Shown here one piece after another: positions 17,196 through 25,892 of a stretch of DNA of 49,633 nt. How positions within the stretch are numbered: the stretch's first letter is position 1; each line of letters begins with the position of its first letter. Under the pieces are notes generated by a model that was not told where the DNA came from, did not search any database, and saw nothing but the letters and a program-made list of their open reading frames with translations. Source of the stretch: Nocardioides albidus (lineage in GTDB: Bacteria; Actinomycetota; Actinomycetes; Propionibacteriales; Nocardioidaceae); the NCBI RefSeq assembly GCF_006335005.1, contig NZ_VDMP01000025.1, positions 297,737 through 347,369 of the forward strand, read 5' to 3'. The translations under genes and the position numbers were made by a program.

Positions 17196-17225
17196 CAGGT
17201 CGCAGACCGGAGAGAGGACCGAGCA

Positions 17226-17917
17226 ATGAGCGCAACCACGACGATCGCCGCGCCGGCCACACGCCAAGAGCTGTCGCGCGTCGCGATCGAGGACGACGCG
17301 ACCCCCTGGTCCGTCTGATCGGACGGACCCTGCGGGACGCGATCGAGGGTGGCCACGCCCTCGGCGTCCTCGCCGACCCGCAGGGCAACGACGGCTTCGA
17401 CGGCGGGACCCGGGCAGGCGCGTCGGTCGCCGTCCGCTCCCACGACACCCCGCAGGCGGCGACCCTCACCTTCGGCGACGGGACCGTCGCGGTGAGTGGC
17501 GGGGTCCGCACCGCGGTGGACGCGACCGTGGTCGTCGACCTCCATGGCCGGTTCGCACCCGTACAGGAGCCCACCGGCGATGCCGCGCTCGCCGCGGCCG
17601 TCCTCCGCGTGCTGAGTCCGCCGGTCCCCCACTGGCGTGCGGCGGCTGCCCGGTTCTGGGAGGGGACCCGCACGATCACGGGCATCCCGGACGTTCTCGT
17701 CGTCGCCGCCGAGACCGAGGGCGGCGTCGAGCACGCCCGCTTCGGCGACGGCGAGAGCCACTACGTCGTCGCCGGCCCGGCCGACGTCCTCGCCGGCGTC
17801 TTCAGCGGCGCCGACGACTTCCTCGAGTCGCTGGCCGCCGGGGTGCGGGTCCAGGGCTCGCTGTCGCAACTGTCGGTCATGACGGCCGCCTCCTGGAAGG
17901 TCCGCTTCGATGTCTGA
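17226..17917 (+). CDS. SCP2-like protein of unknown function, apparently frameshifted
   Basis: A ribosome site (GGAGAGAGGA) and ATG at 17226 begin MSATTTIAAPATRQELSRV, but this frame stops at 17318. Another frame carries on smoothly from about 17307 with LVRLIGRTLRDAIEGGHALG and runs to 17917. Adding one C to the run of five C at 17302-17306 would join them into a ~231-residue protein. Either the gene is broken or the run is a sequencing error. The C-terminal half (HYVVAGPADVLAGVFSGADD, then VRVQGSLSQLSVMTAASW) resembles sterol-carrier-protein-2 domains, which bind lipid-like ligands. Function is unknown. It overlaps the next gene by eight bases and heads the operon. Confidence 0.55.
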
Positions 17918-19289
17918 GACCGGCACCATCAGCAGCACCATCAGCAGCACCATCGGCAGCACCGCCCGCAGGGCCGTGCGCCTCGAGGCCACGAACCACG
18001 AGGGCAGTCTGCTGGGCAAGAACGTCTCGCCCGAGAAGTTTGCCTCCGGCAAGGAGTCGGGCTTCGCCTTCGCCGACATCCTGTTCGCGATCGACCTCAA
18101 CAACGAGATCGTCCTGGGCGACGCCTTCCCCGAGTGGCGGGGCAACCTCTACGACATCGCGATGATCCCGGACCTGTCCACCCTCGTGGAGTGGAAGCCA
18201 GGCCTCGACTCAGTGATCGGCGACTATTGGCTCAAGGACGGCAGCCCCGTCCCGATCTGCCCGCGCAACCTCGTCAAGCGGCTCGTGGCCCGACTCGCTG
18301 AGCACGGCTACACGGCCACCACTGCCGTCGAGATCGAGGCCACGCTGTTCGAGGAGTCGGTCCAGGAGGCCCGCAGGAGGTGCTATCGCGACCTCACTCC
18401 GCTCGGTGGCAGCACCGGCTCGACGTACCATCTCGCCCGGTCCAGCGACTGGATCGACTACATGGAGGCCGTGGTCGAGCGACTCGAGCAGCTCGGCATC
18501 CCCTGGGAGGCGTGGACCGACGAGGCCGCCCCCGGCCAGACCGAGCTCAACCTGGCCCCGATCGATCCCGTCGCGCTCTGCGACAACTGGGCGCGCACCC
18601 GCCAGATCATGCGTGAGGTGGGCAACGCGCTGGGCCACACCGTCTCGTTCATGGCCAAGCCGACCGCCGGGTTCGGCCAGGGAGCCCACATCAACATCTC
18701 GCTCCAGCGCGACGGCGTGAACCAGTACTACGCCGAGGACGGCCTCTCCGAGCTGATGCGGCACAGCGTCGGCGGGCTGCTCGCCACCATGGCCGGCAAC
18801 ACGTCGATCGCGATGCCGCAGATCACGTCGTACCGGCGACTCGTCGACCTCACCGGGCCGCCGACCACCGTGAGCTGGGGCGTCAACAACAAGACGGCAG
18901 CGGTGCGCGCGATCACCGGCCACCCGAAGTACTCCCGGCTGGAGTACCGACTGCCCGGCGCCGACGTCAATCCCTACCTGGCGTTGGCGGGCGTCCTCGC
19001 CGGCGTGCTCGCGGGGATCGAGCGGCGGATCGAGCCGCCGGAGCAGGTCACCGACATGGCGTGGGGGCTGCCCGACAGCGCCGGCGTGCCCCGGATCCCC
19101 GACACGATGTCGAGGGCCTGGGTCGCGCTCGACGCCGACCCGCTGCTGCGCGAGTACCTCGGCGACGAGTTCGTCGACTTCTGGGTCGCGTCGCGTCGCT
19201 GGGAGTGGATGGAGTTCCACACCAAGGGTGGCGACCCGTTCGCCGAGCTCTCCGAGTGGGAGTCCACCCGCTACTTCGAGTTCCCGTGA
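17910..19289 (+). CDS. Glutamine-synthetase family protein (candidate gamma-glutamyl-amine ligase)
   Basis: A 459-residue GS-fold enzyme. The core is recognisable: TAVEIEATLFEES (metal-binding Glu), GQTELNLAP, FMAKPTAGFGQGAHINISL with the substrate-binding His, and KYSRLEYRLPGADVNPYLALAGVLAGVLAG near the C-terminus. GS homologues inside amine-catabolic operons (PuuA, IpuC, aniline ligases) join glutamate to an amine using ATP instead of making glutamine. The neighbouring PuuD-like hydrolase, aldehyde dehydrogenase and DAO oxidoreductase support that role; the amine is unknown. The N-terminal TISSTISSTIGS stretch comes from a 12-bp tandem repeat and is not conserved core. Confidence 0.85.
   Translation: MSETGTISSTISSTIGSTARRAVRLEATNHEGSLLGKNVSPEKFASGKESGFAFADILFAIDLNNEIVLGDAFPEWRGNLYDIAMIPDLSTLVEWKPGLDSVIGDYWLKDGSPVPICPRNLVKRLVARLAEHGYTATTAVEIEATLFEESVQEARRRCYRDLTPLGGSTGSTYHLARSSDWIDYMEAVVERLEQLGIPWEAWTDEAAPGQTELNLAPIDPVALCDNWARTRQIMREVGNALGHTVSFMAKPTAGFGQGAHINISLQRDGVNQYYAEDGLSELMRHSVGGLLATMAGNTSIAMPQITSYRRLVDLTGPPTTVSWGVNNKTAAVRAITGHPKYSRLEYRLPGADVNPYLALAGVLAGVLAGIERRIEPPEQVTDMAWGLPDSAGVPRIPDTMSRAWVALDADPLLREYLGDEFVDFWVASRRWEWMEFHTKGGDPFAELSEWESTRYFEFP
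17925..17960 (+). repeat. Three tandem 12-bp units in the GS-homologue N-terminus
   Basis: ACCATCAGCAGC occurs twice, then once as ACCATCGGCAGC, encoding TISS-TISS-TIGS. Slippage could change the length of this N-terminal tail without affecting the catalytic core. Confidence 0.6.
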
Positions 19290-20074
19290 GCGCGCGGAGT
19301 GAGGCCGGCGTCCGCCGGCCGCTGGTCGGCATCACCGGACGCCGCTTCCGGTTGTCCCTCGTCCATGGCTCCGACGAGAGGTACGGCGACCGGTGCATGG
19401 ACACCGCGATGGCGGACTTCGCGACGCGGGTCGCCGAGGCTGGCGGACTGCCGGTGCACCTGTCCTACGACACCGACCCCGCCGATGTCTGCGCCTGGCT
19501 GTCGGGGGTCGTCATCACCGGCGGCCAGGACTTGCATCCCGCCTGCTGGGGCGGGGATCCGTCGGTGGTGCGGGGCATCGACCCGCGGACGGACCCGATG
19601 GTCCACGACCCCGAGCGCGACGCCTACGAGATCGCGCTCGTGCGGGCCGCGCTGGACCGGGGCATCCCGGTGCTCGGCGTGTGCCGCGGCATGCAGGTCC
19701 TCAACGTCGCCCTCGGCGGCAGCCTCGTCGCAGACCTGCCCGCCGGACCGGTGAGCCATCTGTCCGAGGAGTGTGCGCCCACCGACGGGACCGTCGACCA
19801 CCTCGTGTCCTTCGAACCGGGGTCGATCGCTGCCGGCCTCTTCGACGGTGACGTGGTGACCAACTCCTGGCATCACCAGGCCGTCGACCGCTGCGGCGTG
19901 GGCGTCGTCGTGACCGGCCGCACCGCGGACGGCGTCGTCGAGGCGATCGAGGTGCCCGGTCGCCCCGTCCTCGGCGTCCAGTGGCACCCGGAGTGGATGA
20001 AGAGCACCGACCCGACGTTGACCTGGGTCGTCCGCGCGGCGGCCCGATTGCTCGAACAGAGGAGTGACTCGTGA
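19286..20074 (+). CDS. Gamma-glutamyl hydrolase, class I amidotransferase fold (PuuD-like)
   Basis: Starting at the GTG that overlaps the GS stop, the product has 262 residues. It has the peptidase C26 triad: Cys133 in GVCRGMQ, then His234 and Glu236 in QWHPEW, with ITGGQDLHPACWGG before them. Relatives such as PuuD cleave gamma-glutamyl amides to free glutamate and the amino acid. Lying between a GS homologue and pathway dehydrogenases, it would remove the glutamyl tag after the amine carbon chain has been oxidised. It overlaps the next gene by four bases. The exact substrate is inferred only from context. Confidence 0.88.
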   Translation: MSARSEAGVRRPLVGITGRRFRLSLVHGSDERYGDRCMDTAMADFATRVAEAGGLPVHLSYDTDPADVCAWLSGVVITGGQDLHPACWGGDPSVVRGIDPRTDPMVHDPERDAYEIALVRAALDRGIPVLGVCRGMQVLNVALGGSLVADLPAGPVSHLSEECAPTDGTVDHLVSFEPGSIAAGLFDGDVVTNSWHHQAVDRCGVGVVVTGRTADGVVEAIEVPGRPVLGVQWHPEWMKSTDPTLTWVVRAAARLLEQRSDS

Positions 20075-21684
20075 CCACCGACCTGACCCACCAGCCTGCC
20101 GTCGCCGCCGAGCGGATGGGCGACGAGCCCACCGTGCCGACCCTGACCGGACTGCTCGCGCAGCGGGCGCAGGACGCGGGCGACCGTGAGTTCCTGCGCT
20201 TCGGCGAGTGGTCCTGGACCTTCGCCGAGGTCGACGCGTGGACGTCTCGGCTGGCGCACCGGCTGATCGACGTCGACGGCGTCCGGCCGGGCGACCGGGT
20301 CGCCATCATGCTGCCCAACGTCGTGCACTGGCCGGTCGTCTGGCTCGCCGCGCTCAAGGCCGGTGCGGTCGTCGTACCGGTCAACTGCGGATATCGGCGG
20401 GCAGACCTGGCGTTCGTGCTCCGCGACTCCGGCGCCCGCGTCGTCGTGACCGACGCCGAGCGAGCCGGGCTCGTCGCCGAGGTGACGACCGAGGACGGGC
20501 TCGACGAGATCCAGATCGTCGACATCGCCGACGACGGCTCCGAGCCCTTCCCGGACACCGCTCCGGCGATCGCGTCCGCGGCCGGGACCGAGTCCCTGGC
20601 GAACCTGCAGTACACCTCCGGCACCACCGGGTTCCCGAAGGCGTGCATGCTCAGCCACGGCTACTGGACCCGGCTGGGCTGGACCTGTGCGGCGGCCACC
20701 GGCCTCGGCGACGACGACGTGCTGTTGACCACGCAGCCGTTCTCCTACATGGATCCCCAGTGGAACACCGCGCTGGCCCTGACGATCGGGGCTCCGCTGG
20801 TGGTCCTCCCGCGCTTCTCCGCCTCGACCTTCATGGCCGACGTACGGCGTCACCGGGCTACCTTCTTCTACGTGCTCGGCTCGATGCCGACCCTGCTGTT
20901 CAAGCAGCCGCCGAGCGACGACGACCGCGACAACGACGTCCGGATGGTGCTCTGCTCGGGCATCCCCGTCGCCCTCCACGCCCTGCTGGAGGAGCGCTGG
21001 GGCGCGCCGTGGCGCGAGGTCTACGGGATGACCGAGTCAGGCATCGACCTGATCAGCCCGTTCGAGGACACCACGGCCGTCGGGAGCGGCAGTCTCGGCC
21101 GACCGGTGCCGACCAAGCAGGTCCGCGTCGTCGACCCCGCCGACCCGGACCATGCCGAAGTGGCCCCCGGCGAGCCGGGCGAGCTGGTCACGTCGGGCGT
21201 GCCGATGATGGACGGCTACTGGAACCGCCCCGACGCCACCGACGAGACGCTGCGGGACGGCTGGCTGCACACCGGCGACCTCGTCGTACGACGCCCCGAC
21301 GGGGGGATCCAGCTCGTCGGGCGGATCAAGGACATGGTCCGCCGCGGCGGCGAGAACGTCGCCTGCGTGGAGGTGGAGGCCGCTCTGGAGCGGGACGTCC
21401 GCGTCACCGCGTCCGCAGTCGTCGCCGAGCCGGACGAGGTCCTCGGCGAGGAGGTCAAGGCGTTCATCCAACTGGCGGCCGGTGTTCCGGCCGAGCGGGA
21501 GACGGCGCAGAGCATCCTCGAGCGGGCCGGCGCGCAGCTCGCGCGGTTCAAGGTGCCGCGCTACGTCGAGTTCGTCGCGGACCTGCCCCGCACCCCGTCC
21601 GAGCGGGTCGCCAAGCCCGCGCTCAAGGCCCGGGCTGCCGCCCAGCCCGGCATCACTCACGACTTCGCCCGACAGAGGAGCTGA
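20071..21684 (+). CDS. AMP-forming acyl-CoA synthetase
   Basis: A 537-residue ANL-family ligase. It has the phosphate loop YTSGTTGFPK at 181-190, YGMTES, GWLHTGDLVVRRPDG, the hinge-region RIKDMVRRGGENVACVEVE and a C-terminal KVPRYVEFV. The protein is complete, with a GTG start overlapping the PuuD-like gene. It activates a carboxylate with ATP and CoA; the overall look is closest to crotonobetaine/carnitine- and medium-chain-type ligases. In the proposed route it would activate the acid made by the downstream aldehyde dehydrogenase for beta-oxidation. Confidence 0.92.
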   Translation: MTTDLTHQPAVAAERMGDEPTVPTLTGLLAQRAQDAGDREFLRFGEWSWTFAEVDAWTSRLAHRLIDVDGVRPGDRVAIMLPNVVHWPVVWLAALKAGAVVVPVNCGYRRADLAFVLRDSGARVVVTDAERAGLVAEVTTEDGLDEIQIVDIADDGSEPFPDTAPAIASAAGTESLANLQYTSGTTGFPKACMLSHGYWTRLGWTCAAATGLGDDDVLLTTQPFSYMDPQWNTALALTIGAPLVVLPRFSASTFMADVRRHRATFFYVLGSMPTLLFKQPPSDDDRDNDVRMVLCSGIPVALHALLEERWGAPWREVYGMTESGIDLISPFEDTTAVGSGSLGRPVPTKQVRVVDPADPDHAEVAPGEPGELVTSGVPMMDGYWNRPDATDETLRDGWLHTGDLVVRRPDGGIQLVGRIKDMVRRGGENVACVEVEAALERDVRVTASAVVAEPDEVLGEEVKAFIQLAAGVPAERETAQSILERAGAQLARFKVPRYVEFVADLPRTPSERVAKPALKARAAAQPGITHDFARQRS

Positions 21685-21686
21685 TC

Positions 21687-22460
21687 ATGACCGTCCCGTC
21701 CGTCACCGAGGAGCGGATCGCCGTCGACGTCGTCCGCGACGTCGCTGTGCTCACCCTCGACCGGCCCGAGAAGCTCAACGCCCTCACCGTCGCCATGCGG
21801 CTGCGGCTCGCGGCCCTGGTGCGCGAGCTCGGCACGGGCGACGCCGTCCGCGGCATCGTCCTCACCGGGCGTGGCCGCGCCTTCTCCGCCGGCGAGGACC
21901 TGCAGCAGGCGCCGACCACCGACGAAGAGGTCGACCTGGCGTTCGAGAGCTTCCACGACGTCACCCGGGCGATCCTCGAGACCCGGGTCCCGGTGGTCGC
22001 GGCCGTCAACGGCCTCGCCGTGGGCGGCGCCTCCGAGATCACGCTGTGCTGCGACGCCCGCATCGGCACGCCGGCGGCCGAGTACTTCCAGCCGGAGAAC
22101 GCCCGCGGCCTGACGATCTCCAATGCGACGAGCCTGCTGCTGCGGCGACTGGTCGGCAACCACGCCATGCGCATGGTGTTCGCTTCGCCGCGGGTCCCGG
22201 CCGAGGAGGCGCTGCGGATCGGCCTGCTGGACGAGGTCGTGCCGGCGGACGGGCTGTTGGAGCGCGCCGTCGAGACCGTGCACGCGTGGACGCCCTCCGG
22301 CAACACGACCGCGCTCCACCTCGCCCTGCTCCGCCCGCTCGCGGCGGAGGTCGAAGCGGCCTTCGTGCGGGAGGACGTCGCCGCACGCGAGGCGTGGACG
22401 AGCGGCCTGCTCACCGCCGGCGTCGCCGGCTTCTGGAACACGAAGGAGACCACCTCATGA
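21687..22460 (+). CDS. Enoyl-CoA hydratase/isomerase family protein
   Basis: A 257-residue crotonase-fold protein starting at the ATG two bases after the synthetase stop, with an AGAGGAG ribosome site. LDRPEKLNALT, the oxyanion-hole segments GRAFSAGEDLQ and VNGLAVGGASEITLCCD, and a Glu in YFQPENARGL are in the expected order. It probably hydrates an enoyl-CoA during breakdown of the acid activated by the preceding ligase. The family also contains isomerases and hydrolases, so the reaction is not certain. It overlaps the alcohol dehydrogenase start by four bases. Confidence 0.9.
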   Translation: MTVPSVTEERIAVDVVRDVAVLTLDRPEKLNALTVAMRLRLAALVRELGTGDAVRGIVLTGRGRAFSAGEDLQQAPTTDEEVDLAFESFHDVTRAILETRVPVVAAVNGLAVGGASEITLCCDARIGTPAAEYFQPENARGLTISNATSLLLRRLVGNHAMRMVFASPRVPAEEALRIGLLDEVVPADGLLERAVETVHAWTPSGNTTALHLALLRPLAAEVEAAFVREDVAAREAWTSGLLTAGVAGFWNTKETTS

Positions 22461-23554
22461 TCACGACCCGAGCCGCCGTCCTCAACGAGATCGGCACACC
22501 CCTGGAGCTGACCGACATCAGGGTCGACGACCCCGAGCCGCACGAGGTGCGGGTCTCGGTGACGCACGTAGGCCTGTGCCACAGCGACCTCCACTACAGG
22601 ACCGGCACCGTCCCGACGGCGCTTCCGGTCGTCGTCGGGCACGAGGTCGCCGGGGTGGTCGAGGCCGTCGGCTCCGCCGTCACGTCGCTGAGCCCGGGCG
22701 ACCGGGTCACGGGGGCGCTGACGCCGTCGTGCGGCCGGTGCGTCAACTGCGAGGCCGGGCACTCGACCCAGTGCACCCGGCTGGACGAGGTGCGCCTGCG
22801 TCAGCGGCCCGCCTTCGAGACCGTCGACGGGCGGCCGATCGAGCGCCTCGCCGCCATCGGCGCGTTCTCCCAGCACATCCTGCTGCGGGAGAACGCGCTG
22901 GTGCGGCTGCCCGACGACATCCCGCTCCACGTCGGCTGCCTGCTGTCCTGCTGCATCGTCACCGGCGTGGGCGCGGTGTTCCGCGGTGCACAGGTGCGGC
23001 CCGGCAGCACCGTCGCGGTCATCGGCTGCGGCGGCGTCGGCTCGGCAATCATCCAGGGCGCACGGCTGGCCGGCGCCTCGGCCGTCGTCGCGATCGACCT
23101 CGACGACGACCGGCTCAAGGCCGCCCGAGCCTATGGCGCCACCCATGTCATCAACGGCGGCGACGGTGACCCGGTCGCCGAGCTGCGACGCCAGCTCGGG
23201 GAGGGCGTCGACTACGCCTTCGAAGCCGTCGGGTCCGCCCGCACCGCCGAGACCGCGCTCGCTCTGCTGCGCCCCACCGGCACCGCCTGCCTGGTCGGGA
23301 TCGCCCCGATGGGCACCGAGCTGACCGTCCCCGCACTGGACTTCTTCTTCGAGGAGAAGCGGCTGATCGGGTCCTACATGGGCTCCGGCCAGGCTCGGGA
23401 GGACATCGCCCAGTTCGCCCGGCTCTACCAGCAGGGGCGGTTGATGCTCGACGAGATGGTCACCCGCGTCATCCCCTTCGCCGAGGTCAACGAGGGCTTC
23501 GAGCTGATGTCGTCAGGCGACGTCACCCGCATCGTCGTCGACCTCCAGGCCTGA
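22457..23554 (+). CDS. Zinc-dependent alcohol dehydrogenase
   Basis: A 365-residue medium-chain dehydrogenase. Catalytic zinc ligands are in GLCHSD and GHE plus a Cys in the SCCIVTG segment; the structural zinc site is the four-Cys cluster SCGRCVNCEAGHSTQC. AVIGCGGVGSAIIQGARLAGA is the NAD-binding Rossmann motif, followed by Asp in VAIDLDD, which favours NAD. The type resembles aryl/alkyl alcohol dehydrogenases that oxidise a primary alcohol to an aldehyde. In context a hydroxyacid from an opened lactone (ChnD role) is a reasonable substrate. It shares the operon with the aldehyde dehydrogenase 24 bp downstream. Confidence 0.92.
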   Translation: MITTRAAVLNEIGTPLELTDIRVDDPEPHEVRVSVTHVGLCHSDLHYRTGTVPTALPVVVGHEVAGVVEAVGSAVTSLSPGDRVTGALTPSCGRCVNCEAGHSTQCTRLDEVRLRQRPAFETVDGRPIERLAAIGAFSQHILLRENALVRLPDDIPLHVGCLLSCCIVTGVGAVFRGAQVRPGSTVAVIGCGGVGSAIIQGARLAGASAVVAIDLDDDRLKAARAYGATHVINGGDGDPVAELRRQLGEGVDYAFEAVGSARTAETALALLRPTGTACLVGIAPMGTELTVPALDFFFEEKRLIGSYMGSGQAREDIAQFARLYQQGRLMLDEMVTRVIPFAEVNEGFELMSSGDVTRIVVDLQA

Positions 23555-23578
23555 CCCACCGACTCCCGAGGAGCCACG

Positions 23579-25036
23579 ATGAGCACCGAGATCACCCTGC
23601 CCCAGCCGGTCAACTACATCGCCGACGACTGGAGCGAATGCACGACCGTCGACAGCTGGAACCTCGACCCCAACACGGGGGAGCCGGTCCACCAGAGCGT
23701 CACGACCACGACCGACGACGTCGAGCGGGCCCTGCGCCACGCGGAGGCGGCGTACGACGTGGGCCGCTGGGACGCGGAGGCGCGAGCGGAGCGGGCGGAG
23801 GTGCTTGACCGGGTCGCGGACCTCCTCGAGACCCGGCTCGAGGACATCGCCCGCGCGGACGCGCTGACGAGCGGCACGGCGATCAGCGCGACCCGCAAGG
23901 TGACGGCCTTCCTGCCCTACCGGATCCGATCGTCGGCTCAGGACCTGCGCGACATCCCGCGGGTCACGGCGCTGGAGGCCGGTGGGCGCGACGTCCGCCT
24001 CTACAAGGTGCCGTGGGGCCCGGCGGCCATCCTCACGCCCTGGAACGGGCCGAGCTTCATCCCCGCGGCGAAGGTCGTCAGCGCTGTCGCGGCCGGCTGC
24101 CCGGTCATCCTCAAGCCCTCCGAGCACGCGCCCTCCAGCGCTCAGATCGTCGTCGAGTGCTTCGTCGGCGCGGGTCTCCCGGCGGGCGCGCTCCAGCTCG
24201 TCCACGGCGCGGGCGAGGTGGGCGAGCAGCTGACCGGTGACCGGCGGATCAGGATCGTGTCCTTCACCGGTGGGCCGGGTGCCGGCCGCGCGATCGCCCG
24301 CGCCGCCGTCGACGACTTCAAGGTGCTGCAGCTCGAGCTGGGGGGCAACAACCCCGTCGTCGTCCTCGACGACGCCGACCTTGACGTGACGGCGGACGGG
24401 ATCCTGGAGGGCATGACCAAGCTCAACGGCCAGTGGTGCGAGGGGCCCGGCAAGGTCCTCGCCCCGCGCCACCTCGTCGCCCCCCTCGTAGAGGCCCTGA
24501 CCGAGCGGATCTCGAAGCTCGTCGTCGGCCACTCCCTCGACGAGGAGGCGCAGGTCGGACCGATCTCCAACGGTCCGCACTTCCAGACCCTGCAGAGCCG
24601 GATCACGGGTCTGCGTGCTCTGGGGGCGGAGATCCACCAGCCGGCGACGCTGCCCGACCTCGGCGGGTTCTTCCTCTCGCCGACCGTCGCCGTGGGCGCC
24701 GATCCCGCGCAGGCGACCGCCGAGCTGTTCGGGCCGGTCGTCGCGCTGCACGCGGTGGACTCGGCCGAGGAGGCGCTGCGCATCGCCAACGCGAACCCCT
24801 CGGGTCTGGACGCCTACGTGTTCGGCACCGACACCGACCGGGCGGTCGAGGTCGGCTCGCGGATCGTCGCGGGGGAGGTGCGGGTCAACGGCGCCAAGAT
24901 CGCCGACCTCGGCGACGACTCCGCCCAGAGCTTCTGGGGACCGTCCGGCATCGGCGGCCACGGGCCGGCCGAGTCGGTGCGGGTCTTCTGCGGCGATCGG
25001 GTCGTCGGCGTGGACTCGCCCGACCTGCCGCTCTGA
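23579..25036 (+). CDS. Aldehyde dehydrogenase
   Basis: A 485-residue NAD(P)-dependent aldehyde dehydrogenase. Glu253 in LELGGNNP and the nucleophile Cys287 in GQWCEG are 34 residues apart, the normal family spacing. VPWGPAAILTPWNGP, ILKPSEHAP and the C-terminal ELFGPVVALH complete the signature. A GAGGAG ribosome site precedes the ATG. As last gene of the operon it would oxidise the aldehyde made by the alcohol dehydrogenase (ChnE role), or a gamma-glutamyl aldehyde (PuuC role); the sequence does not separate the two. The gene is convergent with tetR. Confidence 0.93.
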   Translation: MSTEITLPQPVNYIADDWSECTTVDSWNLDPNTGEPVHQSVTTTTDDVERALRHAEAAYDVGRWDAEARAERAEVLDRVADLLETRLEDIARADALTSGTAISATRKVTAFLPYRIRSSAQDLRDIPRVTALEAGGRDVRLYKVPWGPAAILTPWNGPSFIPAAKVVSAVAAGCPVILKPSEHAPSSAQIVVECFVGAGLPAGALQLVHGAGEVGEQLTGDRRIRIVSFTGGPGAGRAIARAAVDDFKVLQLELGGNNPVVVLDDADLDVTADGILEGMTKLNGQWCEGPGKVLAPRHLVAPLVEALTERISKLVVGHSLDEEAQVGPISNGPHFQTLQSRITGLRALGAEIHQPATLPDLGGFFLSPTVAVGADPAQATAELFGPVVALHAVDSAEEALRIANANPSGLDAYVFGTDTDRAVEVGSRIVAGEVRVNGAKIADLGDDSAQSFWGPSGIGGHGPAESVRVFCGDRVVGVDSPDLPL

Positions 25037-25042
25037 CCGCGG

Positions 25043-25071
25043 GCGCGGCCGGGCTCAGGCCCTGGCCGCGC
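25043..25071. terminator. Hairpin between the aldehyde dehydrogenase and tetR genes
   Basis: GCGCGGCC (25043-25050) pairs perfectly with GGCCGCGC (25064-25071), with GGG/CCC able to extend inside the loop. It spans the convergent gene ends. There is no T-tract, so it would be a non-canonical bidirectional terminator. Confidence 0.45.
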
Positions 25072-25690
25072 GCTTGCGCCGGGCCGGCTTCGCGGGGCCG
25101 GCCGCGAGCCGCGCGGTGAGCCAGCTGTCGAGCACGGCGCAGTTGACCTCCATCTGCTCGCGAGCGGCTGTGGTGTCGCCGTACGTCAGCCAGTTGACTC
25201 CGAACCCGTCGGCCAGGGTGGCCAGGACGTAGGCGATCTCGTCGATGACCTCGGGCGCGACCGGGTCGGCGGCGGCAGCCTCCTGGAGCGCCTTGCGCAG
25301 GCTGTCGAGCGCCTGGTCGTAGACGGCGATGCCGCGGTCGCCGTGCTGCCGCCGCGCCCAGCTGACCAGCTCGAAGGTCGTCGCCGTGAAGCTCCGTGAG
25401 TCGATGTAGCACTCCATGACGCCGCGCAGGATCGCCTGCGCGGCCCCCGGCAGCGTGGTGTGGGGGTCGCTGCCCTCGATCACCTCGCGGTACTTGCCGG
25501 AGACGTACTCGTAGACGTCGGCGAAGAGGTCCTCCTTCGAGTCGTAGCAGTAGTGCAGCATCGCCACGTTGGCCTGGGCCTGCTCCGCGATGCGCCGTGT
25601 GGTGGCGCCGTCGATGCCGTGGGAGGAGATGACCTCGACGGCGGCGTCGATGAAGTCACGGCGTCGCTGGGCGACGGGGATACGTGCCAT
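25055..25690 (-). CDS. TetR-family transcriptional regulator
   Basis: A 211-residue TetR protein. Residues ~10-55 hold the helix-turn-helix: FIDAAVEVISSHGIDGATTRRIAEQAQANVAMLHYCYDSKEDLF. The rest is the helical ligand-binding/dimer domain, ending in a Lys/Arg-rich tail. AGGAGG five bases before the ATG supports the start. It stands between two operons that share its likely operator, and a copy of that palindrome lies 28-47 bp upstream of its own start, so autoregulation is likely. The inducer is probably the pathway amine, ketone or an acyl-CoA; that is inference. Confidence 0.93.
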   Translation of the reverse strand: MARIPVAQRRRDFIDAAVEVISSHGIDGATTRRIAEQAQANVAMLHYCYDSKEDLFADVYEYVSGKYREVIEGSDPHTTLPGAAQAILRGVMECYIDSRSFTATTFELVSWARRQHGDRGIAVYDQALDSLRKALQEAAAADPVAPEVIDEIAYVLATLADGFGVNWLTYGDTTAAREQMEVNCAVLDSWLTARLAAGPAKPARRKRAARA

Positions 25691-25717
25691 GAGGTCCTCC
25701 TGCGGCCGCGCCCATGA

Positions 25718-25737
25718 AGTTGGGCATTTGTCTAAGT
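25718..25737. promoter_or_regulatory. TetR-type operator C (tetR autoregulation)
   Basis: AGTTGGGCA-TT-TGTCTAAGT matches the shared palindrome at 14 of 18 positions, the right half at 8 of 9. It lies directly upstream of tetR. Confidence 0.6.
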
Positions 25738-25806
25738 CACGAACAGCCTATCAGCGGACCCCTTCGCGGAGAGAGGGGCGAGGCGCGGCGGAAAATTGGC
25801 CAAACA

Positions 25807-25839
25807 ACTTAGTCATTCATCTTGATCGGCTGACTAACT
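25807..25839. promoter_or_regulatory. TetR-type operator D (double half-site, transporter operon)
   Basis: ACTTAGTCA (25807-25815) is a perfect left half-site and TGACTAACT (25831-25839) an 8-of-9 right half-site, separated by 15 bases. Read with two-base spacers they form two overlapping, weaker palindromes. The element overlaps the putative promoter of the MFS operon. Confidence 0.6.
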
Positions 25840-25851
25840 TGGACTTACCGT
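25822..25851 (+). promoter_or_regulatory. Putative promoter of the MFS transporter operon
   Basis: TTGATC (25822-25827) and TACCGT (25846-25851) are 18 bases apart, and operator D's right half lies between them, the usual place for TetR repression. The start codon is ~40 bases downstream. Confidence 0.4.
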
Positions 25852-25892
25852 ATGAGCCGGATCACACAGACCGCCCGAATCGGAGACCACTC

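Noticed and set aside
20208..21686. Continuous in-frame extension upstream of the enoyl-CoA hydratase through the acyl-CoA synthetase
   Set aside because: The extension is Arg-rich shadow sequence. The real start is the ATG at 21687 with AGAGGAG before it.
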